A stretch of DNA of 64,000 bases, taken from contig MCFE01000054.1 of the NCBI GenBank assembly GCA_002104905.1, positions 62,001 to 126,000 of the forward strand, in the 5' to 3' direction. This stretch comes from Basidiobolus meristosporus CBS 931.73 (lineage: Eukaryota > Basidiobolomycota > Basidiobolomycetes > Basidiobolales > Basidiobolaceae). Below the pieces are notes generated by a model, which searched no databases, was not told where the DNA came from, and saw only the letters and a program-made list of their open reading frames with translations. Positions within the stretch are counted from its first letter, which is position 1. Every line of letters starts with the position of its first letter. A program made the position numbers and the translations under genes. Positions 10,274 to 20,449 of the stretch are shown in pieces.

Positions 10274-11227
10274 CAAGTCAGTTTTGCTGCTGTAGCCCCT
10301 GAGATATCCATCAAATTTAGTAATATAGACCCACTGATGGTAGCTTCCAGCACAGAGTTGCCTCCCAGATAAGCCTTTCTTAAAGATAAAGTCCTTAAGT
10401 TGCTGAACCACTCCTTTATACCACATATATGTTGTGATGCTCCAGAGTCAATATACCATTCATGACTTTAGTTACTTGCATTCTCTTGTACAGTAACAAA
10501 TAACTGTTCATCTGTTGTGATATGGTTTACCTGCTCCAGTTTCTGTTTTTTGTCTGCTGGTTTCTTCTTGCATTCTCTTGCCCAGTGTCCTGGCATTTTA
10601 CAGTAGTTACAGCAACTAGATTTTCTTCAGTTTTGTTGCTTTCCTTTCATTTCTGTGTGCCTTTCTGAGCTGAGTAATGCATTGTCTTCAATTTTCTCTG
10701 AGTGGTCATTATGTCCAAGTTCTTGATGAAGTAGTGTTCCTTGGACATAGTCTAAAGTTAAATTGCCTTCCCTGCTTTCAAAAGAAAGTATGAGTAGCTT
10801 ATAATTGTCTGGTAGGCTGCAAAGTAGACAGAGTATCTTATTTTCATCATCTACACCAGTATTAATACTGTAAAGCTCTTCTGCAAGTGTCTCCAGTGTG
10901 GTAATGAGTTGTAGCATGTCATCATCTGGCTTCTTCCCCATTCTGAAGAACTTTAGTTTAGATAAAGCTTGCTTGATACTGATTTTGCTCTAAAGATCTT
11001 ATCTAAGGATTCCCATGCTGCTTTAGCAATATTTGAAGCAAAGATTTGTCTAATGAAGGAATCTTGCACATTGATACATACAGCACTAAAGGCCTTTATC
11101 TCCTTCTCTTGAGACTTTTCCACTTCTTCTGCTGTTCCTTTGGGCTCAACTTCATTTCCTGTTACTATATTCTAATGTTTTCTTGCCTTAAGGTGGATCT
11201 GCATCTGAATTCTTCTTATCCTGTTAC
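10274..11227 (-). pseudogene. copia-1 gag and protease region, fused directly to the RT part
   Basis: Gag helices at 10627-10941 (DMLQLITTLETLAEELYSI, LCLLCSLPDNYKLLILSFE, LTLDYV.G.LL..EL) match UBN2-type copia Gag. A CCHC knuckle (CNYCKMPGHWARECKKK) lies near 10560-10620. The protease motif YIDSGASQHM follows near 10440-10460. At about 10273-10277 the sequence jumps from the protease region to the end of integrase (ILKDIE.TMAKF), so the GAG-pre-integrase and integrase core, present as about 1 kb in copia-2, are deleted. Confidence 0.8.
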
Positions 11228-11596
11228 TATTGAGATATTGGACTAATTGGTATCATTCTGCAGCTAAAAGTTTATTTAACAGTTCTAGACTAGTCATGGT
11301 CACTGTGGGACTAACTTACAGCTTCAACTTTGCCACTTTCTTCAGATCCATGATCTATTGATTAATACTCTATAGTCAAGATCAAATTTGCACTATTACT
11401 AAAAGTTATGTACTAACCCTAAAACTGTAACAAAATGCTCCTGAAAATTCAGAAGCCCTCCTTACTTAGTGTTACTGCTGTATTACTTCTACAAAGGTAC
11501 AGATATAGAGCTTTTTCATTAATAAACAAAAGTTTAACTATTATCACTATTTCTTGATAGGTTCCTTATATTCAAATCACCTGTTAAATTGCAACT
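11228..11596 (+). repeat. copia-2 5' LTR (369 bp)
   Basis: It aligns over its whole length with the inverted LTR at 16034-16402, also 369 bp, and with 26990-27356 (367 bp). The start reads TATTGAGATATTGG for the family TGTTGAAATATTGG, and the terminal CA reads CT. Both ends have therefore decayed. Confidence 0.85.
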
Positions 11597-11616
11597 GGTT
11601 ATGAACCCCAATTGCC
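11597..11616 (+). other. copia-2 primer-binding site, initiator tRNA-Met half-molecule type
   Basis: Directly after the LTR the sequence reads GGTTATGAACCCC. The copia-1 copy (minus strand from 16033) reads GGTTATGAGTCCC. The complement of the yeast initiator tRNA-Met anticodon arm is GGTTATGAGCCC, so the primer is likely a tRNA fragment ending in the anticodon loop, as known for Ty5 and Drosophila copia. Confidence 0.7.
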
Positions 11617-11632
11617 TTAATCTACTCTAAAG

Positions 11633-12800
11633 ATGACTTCTACCAGCAAACAGAACAACACAAACATCTTCCCTATAAAGGAGAGGTTTGATGGGAAGAA
11701 CTACAGATTTTTCAAATCAAGTTGCAGATCAACCTTGAGGAAAGGAAGCTTTGGAATTCAGTAACAGGAAAAGAAGTTGAGCAAAGGAACAGCAGAAGAA
11801 GTGGAGAAGTTTCAAGAGAAGGAGAGAAAGGCCTTTAATGCCATATGCATCAACGTGCAGGATTCCCTCATTGGACAAATCCATGCCTCAAGTATTGCCA
11901 AAGTAGCATGGGAATCCTTAGAGAAGATCTTTAGAGCAAAGTCAGTATCAAGCAAGGTTTTTTAAGACAAATGTTCTTCAACATGTGGAAGAAGCCAGAT
12001 GACAACATGCTACCACTCATTACCCAAATGGAGGCATTTGCAGAAGAGCTTTACAGTATTAATGCTGGTGTAGATGATGAAGAAAAGACTCTCTGTTTAC
12101 TTTGCAGCCTACCAGACAAGTATGAGCCACTCATACTTTCTTTTGAATGCACAGAAGGCAATTTCACTTTAGATTATGTCAAAGGAAGACTTCTCCATGA
12201 AGAACTCAGAGGTAATGATCATGCAGAGAAAACTGAAGATAATGCTTATTCAGTTCAGAAAGGCGCACAGAAAAGAAGGGAAAGCAACAAAAACAATGAA
12301 AACCTGGTTGCTGTAACTACTGTAAAAAGCCAGGGCACTGGGCAAGAGAATGCAAGAAGAAACCAGCAGACAAAAAACAGAAACTGGAGCAGGCAAACCA
12401 TATCACAACAGATGAACAGTTATCTGTAACTGTTCAAAAGAGTGCAAATAACTAATGTAATGAATAGTATATTGACTCTGGAGCATCATAGCATATTTGC
12501 GGTATAAAGGAGTGGCTTGGCAACTTGAGGACTATACTTGTAAGAAAGGTTTAGCCGGGAGATAACTCTTCTCTGGAAGCTACCACCAGTGGATCTATAC
12601 AACTAAATATGAGCAATAACTTAGAGGCAACAGCAGCAGGACTGACTGATGCACTCTAAGTACCTGCAATAGCTAAGATCCTACTCTTAGTCAGTGAAGC
12701 AACTACCCAGGGACTGATATTTGTTTTTACTAAGAACAGCTGCTCAATATTGTGTGAAAATGGACAAAAATTAGCTTTGGGAATCAGAGTTCACAATATA
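11633..12800 (+). pseudogene. copia-2 gag and protease region
   Basis: The gag start at 11633 reads MTSTSKQNN and the frame is lost about 110 bases later. Gag resumes at 11777-11965 and 11971-12429, with LITQMEAFAEELYSI, LCLLCSLPDKYEPLILSFE and LTLDYV-like (FTLDYVKGRLLHEEL). A CCHC knuckle (CNYCKKPGHWARECKKK) lies at about 12315-12365. The protease motif YIDSGAS is at about 12470-12490, followed by an in-frame stop. The domain order agrees with the copia-1 copy. Confidence 0.82.
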
Positions 12801-13700
12801 CACATGTTACAATATAAATTTATTGTACCTGAGTATGTCAACATTGCTGAAACTGATGAAACCAACTGGAAGACATGGCATAGGAGGCTATGACACATTG
12901 GGGAACAGAAAATGAGCCAATTGGTGAAAAATCAGCTTGTATTGGGCCTAAAATACTCATTCCAATCAAATTGTATGTTTGTAAGGGATGTTCATATGGC
13001 CAACATGCTAGGCAACACTTCAAGAGCTCAGAAGGCATCAATACTGCTAAAATATTGGCTATTATACACTCAGACATATGTGGCCCCATGAGAACACTGT
13101 CCTTTGGAGCCAAGAGATACTTTATGACATTTATTAATGACAAAACAAGATAAAGATGGGTGTACTTCCTCCAAAAAATGATGAGGCTTCAGAGATGTAT
13201 AAACACTTTAAGCACATGGCAGAAACACAAACTGGGTATAAATTGAAAGTACTATTAAGTGACAATGGAGGAGAATGCTGTTCAAAGGAGTTTGCAAAAT
13301 ACTGCTCATCTACTGGTATACTTCAACAGACAACAGTTCCTCATACTCCACAGTAAAATGGAGTAGTAGAACATGCTAATAGAGCAATAGTAGAGATGTG
13401 AAGATCTATGCTACATGATAAGGGAATGGACTACAAGTTTTGGGCTGAATTTGTTGCTACCGCAGTTTACATCAAGAACAGATACTCAACAACAGCACTA
13501 CGTGATTTTACACCCTTTGAAGCATATACAGGCAAAAAACCAGATCTCCAGCATCTCAAGATCATTGGCAGTGATGTTTTCTGTCACATCCCTGACAAAA
13601 AATGCTCAAAGTTGGAACCAAAGAGTAGGAAAGGGATCTTTTTTTGGTATTGTGAAGATACTAAAGGGTATAGAGTGTAAAATGGTAAAATTCAGAAGCT
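12801..13700 (+). pseudogene. copia-2 GAG-pre-integrase and integrase
   Basis: A GAG-pre-integrase block (WH.RL.HIGEQKM, about 12870-12920) is followed by the integrase core. The core shows HSDICGPMRTLSFGAKRYF (catalytic Asp), LSDNGGECCSKEF (second Asp) and Q.NGVVEHANR (catalytic Glu region), then VYIKNRYSTTAL and PFEAYTGKKPDLQHLKI. The catalytic triad residues are recognisable. Frame breaks occur at about 13153, 13356 (TAA in place of the Q before NG) and 13398. Integrase inserts the cDNA into the genome; this copy cannot be made intact. Confidence 0.85.
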
Positions 13701-15535
13701 GATCAAGAGCAGGGAAGTTGTATTTGAGGAGAATTCAGATCACAAAGCCACTGAAATCATTGGCCTGCTATCTGATGATGCAATCAACACTAATGAAGAA
13801 GATACATTCCAAATTCAGCCAGATATAAAAGATTTCTACCCAGTTCCAGATCAGAGCAGAGTTTCCCAGTGAGGAGATTTACTAGAATAAGAAATGCCCA
13901 TGGATCCTGATGGCAGATATTCAATGATCATGAAGAAGCTTATTTTGCCTTATGTGCCAAGCCTCAGAATCTGGAACAGGCAATGCAAAGTCCAGATGCT
14001 ACTGTATGACAACATGCTATGCAGGAGGAGTACCAATTCCTGCTCAAGGCAAAAATGTGGGAACAGGTAGATTTACCAAATGGGAGAAAGCCAATAGGAT
14101 GTAGACAGGTCTTTAAGATCAAGATAACCTCATATGGTGCCGTTGATAAGTACAAGGCTAGATTGGTGGCTGATGGCTATTCCCAGATCCAAGGACCAGA
14201 CTTTAAGGAAACATTTGCTCTGGTTGCCAGGCTTAACTCTGTTAGGACAATCCAAGCCCTGGTAGCAGTACGCAGTCTAGGTATAAACCAAATGAACTTC
14301 AAAACAGCCTTTCTGAATGGGGATTTGCAAGAAACTATATATACGGAGCAACCAGAAGGTTTTACCAATCCAAAAGACCACCATAAGGTGTTCAAATTTC
14401 ATAAATCATTGCATGGGCTTAAGCAGGCACCTAGAGTATGGTATAACAAGATTGACACATATGCAGAGAAATTTGGGCTCTCCCATAGCACTGCAGATCA
14501 CAGTATATACATTAAACAGCTCAAAAAGGGTGTGATGATGCTAGTTCTTTATGTGAGCAACCTAATTATAGCTACATGTGCCCAAGAGGCACTCAAACAG
14601 ACAAGATCAGATCTCTTCAGCAAGCTTGAGATAAAAGATCTTGGAAAATTGAGCTATTTTCTTGGAATTGAATTCAGATTTGACATACCTACACAAAAAG
14701 TTGTGCTGAATCAGTAGTAAGTACTTCAGGGACATTCTTAGATGCTTCAAAATGTAAAATTGTCAACTGGCAGCTAGCCCTATGGACAATAACCTGAAAT
14801 TAAGCAAATCTCAGCCAGTTATAGAGGAAATGGCTAATATATGGACCAAAACGTTTTCTATTAATCAATGGTTGGTACTTCAATATATTTGATAGTGTCT
14901 ACACATCAAGATATTGCAGTGGCAGTTGGATTAGTCAGTCAATTCATAAAGAGTTATGCATCAGATCAAATTGCAGCCATTAAGTGGATTTTCAAATATC
15001 TACAAGGTACCATGAATACAATACTGGAATACTCTGGAGCAGCTAATAGGCAAGAATTTGATGGTTTTAGTGATTCAGATTGGGGTAGGGATCTGATTGA
15101 CAGATGCTCTACACAGGCTATGTATTTCTTTATGCTGGTGCAGCTATTACTTGGAATTGTAAGAAACAACCAACTGTGGCCCTATCTACAACTGAAGCAG
15201 AATATATGGCTGCATGTCAGGCAACTACAAAGGCTATATGGCTACAAAAATTATTCAAGGACTTGGGTTCTAATTCAGATGACCCAACATGTATTCACAA
15301 GGATAACCCTAGTTGTATCTCATTAGCTAGAAATCATACTGATCACGCTGGAACTAAGCACATTGATATACAACATTACTTTGTGAGGGAATCTGTTGAA
15401 AATTACTTAGTATAGTTAGTGTACTGCCAAACTAACAAAATGGTGGCAGATATATTGACAAAACCACTAGCAAGGCCACAATTTGAGAATCTTGGGGAGA
15501 AATTAGGATCAAGAAATTATTTAGTTGAGGGGGAG
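13701..15535 (+). pseudogene. copia-2 reverse transcriptase and RNase H
   Basis: RT is largely open at 14019-14717: YKARLVADGYSQ, FLNGDLQETIY, PEGF, LHGLKQAPRVWYNKID and LSYFLGIEF. The catalytic YVDD box reads YVSN (VLYVSNLIIAT), so both Asp residues are lost. RNase H follows from about 14868 with frame changes: GFSDSDWGRDL, STTEAEYMAACQA, IHKDNPSC, HIDIQHYFVRESVE and ADILTKPLARPQFENL. A purine run GAGGGGGAG just before 15536 is the polypurine tract. Confidence 0.87.
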
Positions 15536-15863
15536 TCTTGAAATTTTGGACTATTTGGTATCATTCTGCAGCTAAATATTTACTTAACAATTATAGACTA
15601 GTCTTGGTCACTGTGGGACTGATATCATAATCACTCCCCATAATCAGGATCAAATTTGCCTATTACTAAATGTTATGTACCAACTCAGAAGCTGTTACAG
15701 AATGCTCCTGAATATTGAAAAACCCTCCTTTCTTAGTGTAACAGCTGTATTACTTCTACAAAGGTAGAAATACAGAGCTTCTTTTTTAGTAAACATCAGT
15801 TCAACTATTATCACTATTTCTTGATAAGTTCCTTATATCCAAATCACTTATTAAATTGATACA
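15536..15863 (+). repeat. copia-2 3' LTR
   Basis: It begins TCTTGAAATTTTGG just after the polypurine tract and aligns with the 5' LTR except for internal deletions, giving about 328 bp. The start TG reads TC, and the end reads GATACA. The divergence between the two LTRs indicates an old insertion. Confidence 0.82.
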
Positions 15864-16402
15864 GTTATCATATTACAAAATTTTCTTTACTCAAGGTGGA
15901 TCTGCATCTTGATTCTCCAAGGTCTGTAGTTCTTCCCATCAAGCCTCTCTTTTACAAAGAAGATGTTGGTATTGTTCTGTTTGCTAGTAGAAGTCATCTT
16001 TTGAATAGATTAAGGCAATTGGGACTCATAACCTGCTACAATTAAGAAGTGATTTGTATATAAGGGACTTATCAAGATATAATGATAATAGTAAAACTGT
16101 TGTTTATTCATGAAGAGGATAAGTATTTATATCTTTTTAGAAGTAATACAGCAGCAACACTAAGTAAGGAGGGTTTTTTAACATTCAGGAGCATTCTGTA
16201 ACAGTTCCAGGGATAGTACATATTGCTTGGTAAAAAGTGCTAACTTGATCTTCACTATAGGGGAATAATTATAAGATCATAGATAAGAAGAAACTGCCAA
16301 AATTGTGGCTGCAAATAAGTCCCACAGTGACCAAGACTAGTCTAGAACTGTGAAGTAAATTTTCAGCTGCTGAATGATACCAAATAGTCCAATATTTCAA
16401 CA
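15864..16402 (-). mobile_element. 5' end of copia-1: LTR, PBS and gag start
   Basis: On the minus strand there is an LTR at 16402-16034 (TGTTGAAATATTGG...TGTAGCA, 369 bp), the PBS GGTTATGAGTCCC, and a gag start with ATG at 15997 reading MTSTSKQNN. Gag is cut at 15864 by the copia-2 3' LTR. It fits as the missing front of copia-1 (8453-11227), because strand and family agree and the break falls in the same gag region. The element lies in a degraded DDE-element partner gene, which starts at 16403. Confidence 0.78.
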
Positions 16403-16985
16403 GGTTCAAATATCAGGTCTCAGCTCATCTTTAGCACCACCAAGACAAAATTAATCCTCAAACTCATAGATACACTACAGACAAGAATAATGAATATTGG
16501 GTTTGCTTGAGTTCCTACTATATGATTTAGTATAGCCTAAGTATCTATGACTAGCCTACATACAAGTGTTTAGGCACTTGTCACTGATCTAGCAGAGCTA
16601 GATACCTCTGAGAGTCTACAGAGATGGAGGAATCTGAGTTAACAGTTGTGGTATGAGCTCTACATCTAGATGCCAGCAGATGCGTTTAAAAAGATTTACA
16701 CAACACAAGTATTGAGATTAATAATGAGTAAAGAGTGAGAGAATTTGATGTGGAAGCTGTGTGCAAACCATTATGCATGTAACTTGCAAAATACAAACTA
16801 GACTCATTCTTTTGTGACTCAACTCTGGGAACCAACAGGATTTTGAGCAGGTTTTAGCCTCAAATGACTAATATACTGCATGATCTATCAATAGAGATAT
16901 GAGACTTCTGAGAGCAATATACCCTGGATTCATATAGACAACAGCTCCATAGTATCAGATAATGGGTAGGTGACTACCTCGAAAA
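16403..16985 (+). pseudogene. Degraded partner gene of a DDE_Tnp_4 element
   Basis: It aligns with the start of the partner genes at 37017-35960 and 47499 onward. Shared blocks include CTCAACTCATCTTTAG-like (CTCAGCTCATCTTTAGCACC), ATACCTC.GAGAGT, and AACC.ACAGGATTTTGA followed by CCTCAAATGACTAAT. Stops and indels are frequent. No transposase of the same copy lies next to it in the divergent orientation seen in elements B and C, so it is an isolated fragment. It was cut on the left by the copia-1 LTR. Confidence 0.65.
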
Positions 16986-17093
16986 ATCAAATTGTAAACC
17001 TTACAAGGAAGAATACACACCACAAGCAACTGCATGAAGATTGCACCAGCATCCTTCAGTTAAGTCTCTACCAAGCAACACAATGCTGACACT

Positions 17094-17715
17094 ATGGTGG
17101 TGTAGAAGTACTCTTGGGAGAAGCAACATAGCTCAAGGTGTGTGAGGTGTCTGGTGGGTGCAATAACCTCAGAGTCCAAACAGCTGGTGAATATTTTAAT
17201 ATATCACTATGGTAAGAGCACCTGCTTCTCTAGCCATCTATGTGCTCTAAGTGTCTCCAAAGGCCTCTGTGTGTCTTGTGCATAGCTCTGAAAAGCTCCT
17301 TGATGACAGGCCTGAGGTGTACCTGTTGAAGGAAGGTGCAGTGATCAACTGCCAAACAATATGGGGAAAATGTTACCAATAGATGGGAGGATTTATTGAT
17401 CAAGGATGGGCTTTCTTTAAATGCTTCTCCTTACTGGAAGGTGATTACAAATGATAAGGTGTCAGAAGATTTCAGGCATCAGTAGCATCTGTGATGACAT
17501 CACTATAAGATCAAAAAACTCAAAGAAGGTCCTGAAAGGCTCTAAAGGGCACAGCACATCTACAAATAAAGGCTCTGTATTCAGAAACCTATGTAACAAT
17601 GAGAAACCATATATGGTACTGAAGTGGTAGGGTTGCTAAAACAGACCTAGGTCATTTGTCATAGGTACTGACACAAGTTCTTGCATAATGAAGATACATC
17701 TAGTAATCTGTGGCT
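17094..17715 (+). repeat. Repeat R1 copy 2
   Basis: It starts TATGGTGGTGTAGAAG and aligns with R1 at 39796-40581 through blocks such as GGGAGAAGC, GGTGTAC, GATTTATTGAT, AAGAAGGTCCTGAA-like, and CATATATGGTACTGAAGTGG. Its right end is eroded and I cannot place it exactly. It has no coding content. Confidence 0.6.
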
Positions 17716-17943
17716 AGGGAAACTATTCCATTACTACATATCTCAAAACCAATGTTGCACTCATTTCTTTGTTTTGCTTTTTGCTATTGTAACACAAGTG
17801 AAAGATCAAGAATTTCCAATGCTGAAGGACAAATGCCCCAGACCCTGACAAGCAATCCACCCAAGAATATTATTTCATGCAGAATGATCAGTAGCCTACA
17901 CATGATTTGAATTACAGCTCATTTGAAGCAGTACTTAAGGAGC
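17716..17943. other. Short spacer, possibly gypsy gag N-terminus
   Basis: About 230 bp lie between R1 copy 2 and the R3 LTR. A broken plus-strand reading near 17820-17880 (LKDKCPRP...) weakly resembles the start of fungal gypsy Gag. The piece right of the LTR (18313-18562) looks like a Gag C-terminus, so the two may be halves of one gene. Confidence 0.25.
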
Positions 17944-18312
17944 TGTTACAAGTCCTGGTATAAGTGTTGTAGAGGTATAGGGTGTTTAGCTAGTATTGTA
18001 TTCACTAAAACTTGAACTGCTCTTTATTGAGGTTCCAGCAGCTCCTTATATACATTTTGCCTGACCAATTGCTGACTAAGTGTATTTCCTCATGTAGGCT
18101 GTGGCTGATGCCTCATTTGGTTGTATCATCATCACCCAATAAGATTCTACTTAATATATCTATTTTTGTCTGATAAGGATCTGCTGATTCATTTGCTGAC
18201 TGATGCTACTGATTTGATAGATCATAGTGATATACTGATAAGCTAAACATGTAACTAATTGATTTGACTAAAAACTGATCTATCTTAAACATTCAAGCGG
18301 CAGATCATAACA
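17944..18312 (-). repeat. R3 solo LTR (369 bp)
   Basis: On the minus strand it begins TGTTATGATCTGCC and ends CCAGGACTTGTAACA. It is homologous to the LTRs of Gypsy-4 (22169-22457 and 25207-25566). No internal region of that family adjoins it, so it is a solo LTR. The flanks GGAGC and CAAGT do not form a duplication, which suggests rearrangement or decay. Confidence 0.75.
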
Positions 18313-18562
18313 CAAGTTCTACATTGTACAAATAACACCCAAAGTGATCAGGCTACTGAATTAATTGATGCACTAGGAAAACTGATGCTTAAGTTGGACT
18401 CTGAAAGTGTATCATCAAGCATCAACAAAGCAAGACCAGCAAATCCCATAACAACCAGTAATTATCCACAGCAAACTAAGTATTTTATGTACAGTGAATC
18501 TGCTGAACATAGCTGTTATGGCTGTCAGGTATTGAATATTGATATTGACAATCATAAAGTTT
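18313..18562 (+). pseudogene. Gypsy gag C-terminal remnant
   Basis: A plus-strand reading (TELIDALGKLMLKLDSES.. then a segment YSESAEHSCYGCQ) resembles the C-terminal part of a fungal gypsy Gag, with a helix followed by an S.EHS...C motif in place of a full knuckle. It ends where homology to the DDE_Tnp_4 element starts (about 18563). The gypsy integrase remnant at 19700-20449, on the other side of that element, may be from the same retroelement. Confidence 0.35.
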
Positions 18563-19419
18563 CTCATCAATCCCATCACTACCACTGGATTTTCTTTTGA
18601 CACACTAGAGGAGATCTATACCAAGTACTGTGGTCCATCTACCCCAATCTACCCAAGGAAATCTCTTGCTAAGCTTCCCTGCTGTTACAAGAACTATTGC
18701 CCTACAAGGTTTCATCCTACCATCCATGGCAACAAAAGTCCTAGAAGCTTTCATTCTCAGCTGACAGTGATGGAGAACCACCTTGCAGAGGGGATGAATG
18801 ACTTAGAGCAAGCTTGGAGTACTAGGTTTAGAAGCTCCAATAGACTTCCATATCCCAGAGTGTTCAGCAACAGGTTGCATATAAGGGGGATTTTGGATAC
18901 CTTTCCAGTCAGGATTAAAAGACCTTCTAGAGGGCAGATGCACTTTTATTCTGGCAAGTACAAGGCACACTGTGTGAAGTTTAAAGCACTGTCTGACAAT
19001 GAGGGTAACATCATCTGGCTTAGTGGGCCATTTGCTGGCAGTAGGCATGACAAAGCACTCTGGGTAGAGAATCATCCAGAATTCAGTAGAGGGGAGAAAT
19101 GTATGACAGACGTAGCTTATATAGGAGAGGATTGTCACAGATCAGGATGTATTACAGCTTATAGGAAGCCAAGGAATGGTGTGCTTAGCAGGAAGCAGAG
19201 GCTCTACAATGAGATATCTATTCATTTCAGAGTGGTGTAGTGCATAGATTTGAATATCTAAAGAGATTAAGCATATTGGAAGGTAAATACAGAGGAAAGT
19301 CATATATAGGAGAAAACAGTAGAATAGGTAAAATAGTTAAGATACTTATCATTGCACAGTATATACATACAAGAAGACATCCACTGAGAGAAGTGTGTCT
19401 GGAGCATCATGAAGAGTAA
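18563..19419 (+). pseudogene. DDE_Tnp_4 (PIF/Harbinger-like) transposase, HAR-A copy
   Basis: It is open from 18539 to 19240, then shifts frame, and ends at the same stop as the other copies (PLREVCLEHHEE). The catalytic regions are GILDTFPVRIKRPSRGQ (first Asp), FAGSRHDKALW (second Asp), and a C-terminal EYLKRLSIL where the VEHTFGYLKR block with the catalytic Glu should be. The frameshift falls just before that block and the Glu codon region is altered. It cuts and rejoins element ends in related systems. This copy is inactive. Confidence 0.82.
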
Positions 19420-19591
19420 ATAAAGCAAGGAAGGCACTACTCTGAGCAACATAAGTAAAATTGAGTAAAATTACCAGTAACTGTAACCTACCACTGGCAT
19501 GATGGTAGAAATTATAGTGCCAGATAGTGCCAGATTAATCTGGCACCATAAACAGGCTGGCACTATGTAGCACTATCCAATGGAACAAGTC
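18563..19591 (+). mobile_element. DDE_Tnp_4 element HAR-A (left-truncated), TIR GACTTGTTC
   Basis: It consists of the transposase half and right end of the element type seen complete at 35014-38441. The right end reads GGCACTATGTAGCACTATCC.. and finishes GGAACAAGTC at 19591, followed by TA. The left part, including the divergent partner gene and left TIR, is missing: homology starts at about 18563, within the transposase N-terminus. Confidence 0.8.
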
Positions 19592-20449
19592 TATTCCATG
19601 TCAAAGAAGAGACAACAAAAATATGCATGAATCACTTCACAATATATACACATCTTATGCTTAGCAAATTATGCATGTAGATATTATATACTTACTAAGG
19701 GCAACTGCAAGGTATAAGAATGTAGTGAACTGTTGTGATAACTTTATTGGTAGGGTAGCGGCTTGAAGCTGAAACACGCCAATGCAAAAGCAGTAGCAAG
19801 ATTTGTTAAGGAAGATGTGTATCTCAGACATGGTTCAGCTGGTACCCTAATTACTGATAATGGAGAATGTGGATCTTATGCAATACAAGCACTAGGAATG
19901 AAGCATGGAACAAGGCTTATCCATACAATGCCATATCACTCACAGGCAAATTCACTAGTTGAAGATGGACATTCTGCTTTTGGAAATACATTAGCAAAAC
20001 TAAGCTATGAAGAACCCAACAAGTGGGCAAATAACTTTCATGCAGCAATATTGCTGATAGAGTTACAGCTAAAAGAAGTACAGGTATACTCCATTTTTTC
20101 TAACATATATGGACATGAAGCTGCATTGCTAATACACCTATCTTTTGAAAATTGGTTTACCCTCCCATGGAAGCCAACCATGACAGCATCAGAGCCATAG
20201 CTAGCAAGAATACAACAGATTCAACAAGCACACACTCAGCAAAAGAACGCAACAGAAAACCTGAAGAAATACAGAATGGCTGGCAAGGAGTACTATGATG
20301 GGCAAAAGTACCTTGAAGAATTTCTCTTGAAGTGGCTGAATTGATACTACTTCACAGTATCAAGAGTCAAAAAACAAGGCATCCAAACAGGATATGCATT
20401 TTAAGGTCCCTACAAGGTCATAAATGTAGACAAAAATGGATCTTTTTGG
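19592..20449 (+). pseudogene. Ty3/gypsy integrase remnant
   Basis: From about 19763 the reading AKAVARFVKEDVYLRHG, LITDNGECGSYA (catalytic Asp with DNG), PYHSQANSLVEDGH (normally Q.NG..E.GH, carrying the catalytic Glu) and YGHEAALLIHL matches the gypsy integrase core (rve). A C-terminal piece GPYKVI....GSF near 20402-20450 is typical of the domain after the core. The stretch 19592-19700 is poorly preserved pol sequence. The reading is broken after 20200. The right boundary is the truncated Plavaka copy PLV-3. Confidence 0.75.

Larger units (their letters stand above)
8453..11227 (-). mobile_element. Ty1/copia family A element copia-1, main part (3' truncated, integrase deleted)
   Basis: On the minus strand the order is gag, zinc knuckle, protease, RT, RNase H, the Ty1/copia order except that integrase is missing. 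The 5' part with its own LTR (15864-16402) lies beyond copia-2, which is inserted into the gag of this element. The last codons before 8453 are VADILT of the RNase H end, after which PLV-1 sequence begins, so the 3' LTR is lost. The copies on either side of copia-2 share about 60 bp that is present on both sides, more than a normal target duplication. Confidence 0.8.
11228..15863 (+). mobile_element. Ty1/copia family A element copia-2, near full length
   Basis: The 5' LTR (11228-11596), PBS, gag, protease, integrase, RT, RNase H, polypurine tract and 3' LTR (15536-15863) are all present in order. Flanking 5-mers are GTTAC (11223-11227) and GTTAT (15864-15868), a probable 5-bp target duplication with one mismatch. 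The element is inserted in the gag of copia-1. Stops and frameshifts are spread through every gene, and the LTRs differ at many positions, so it is old and defective. Confidence 0.88.

Noticed and set aside
19500-19600. Palindromic GTGCCAGATTAATCTGGCAC segment considered as a terminator or hairpin RNA
   Set aside because: It is part of the subterminal region of the DDE element (also at 38370-38400 and 46110-46140), so it belongs to the element end.
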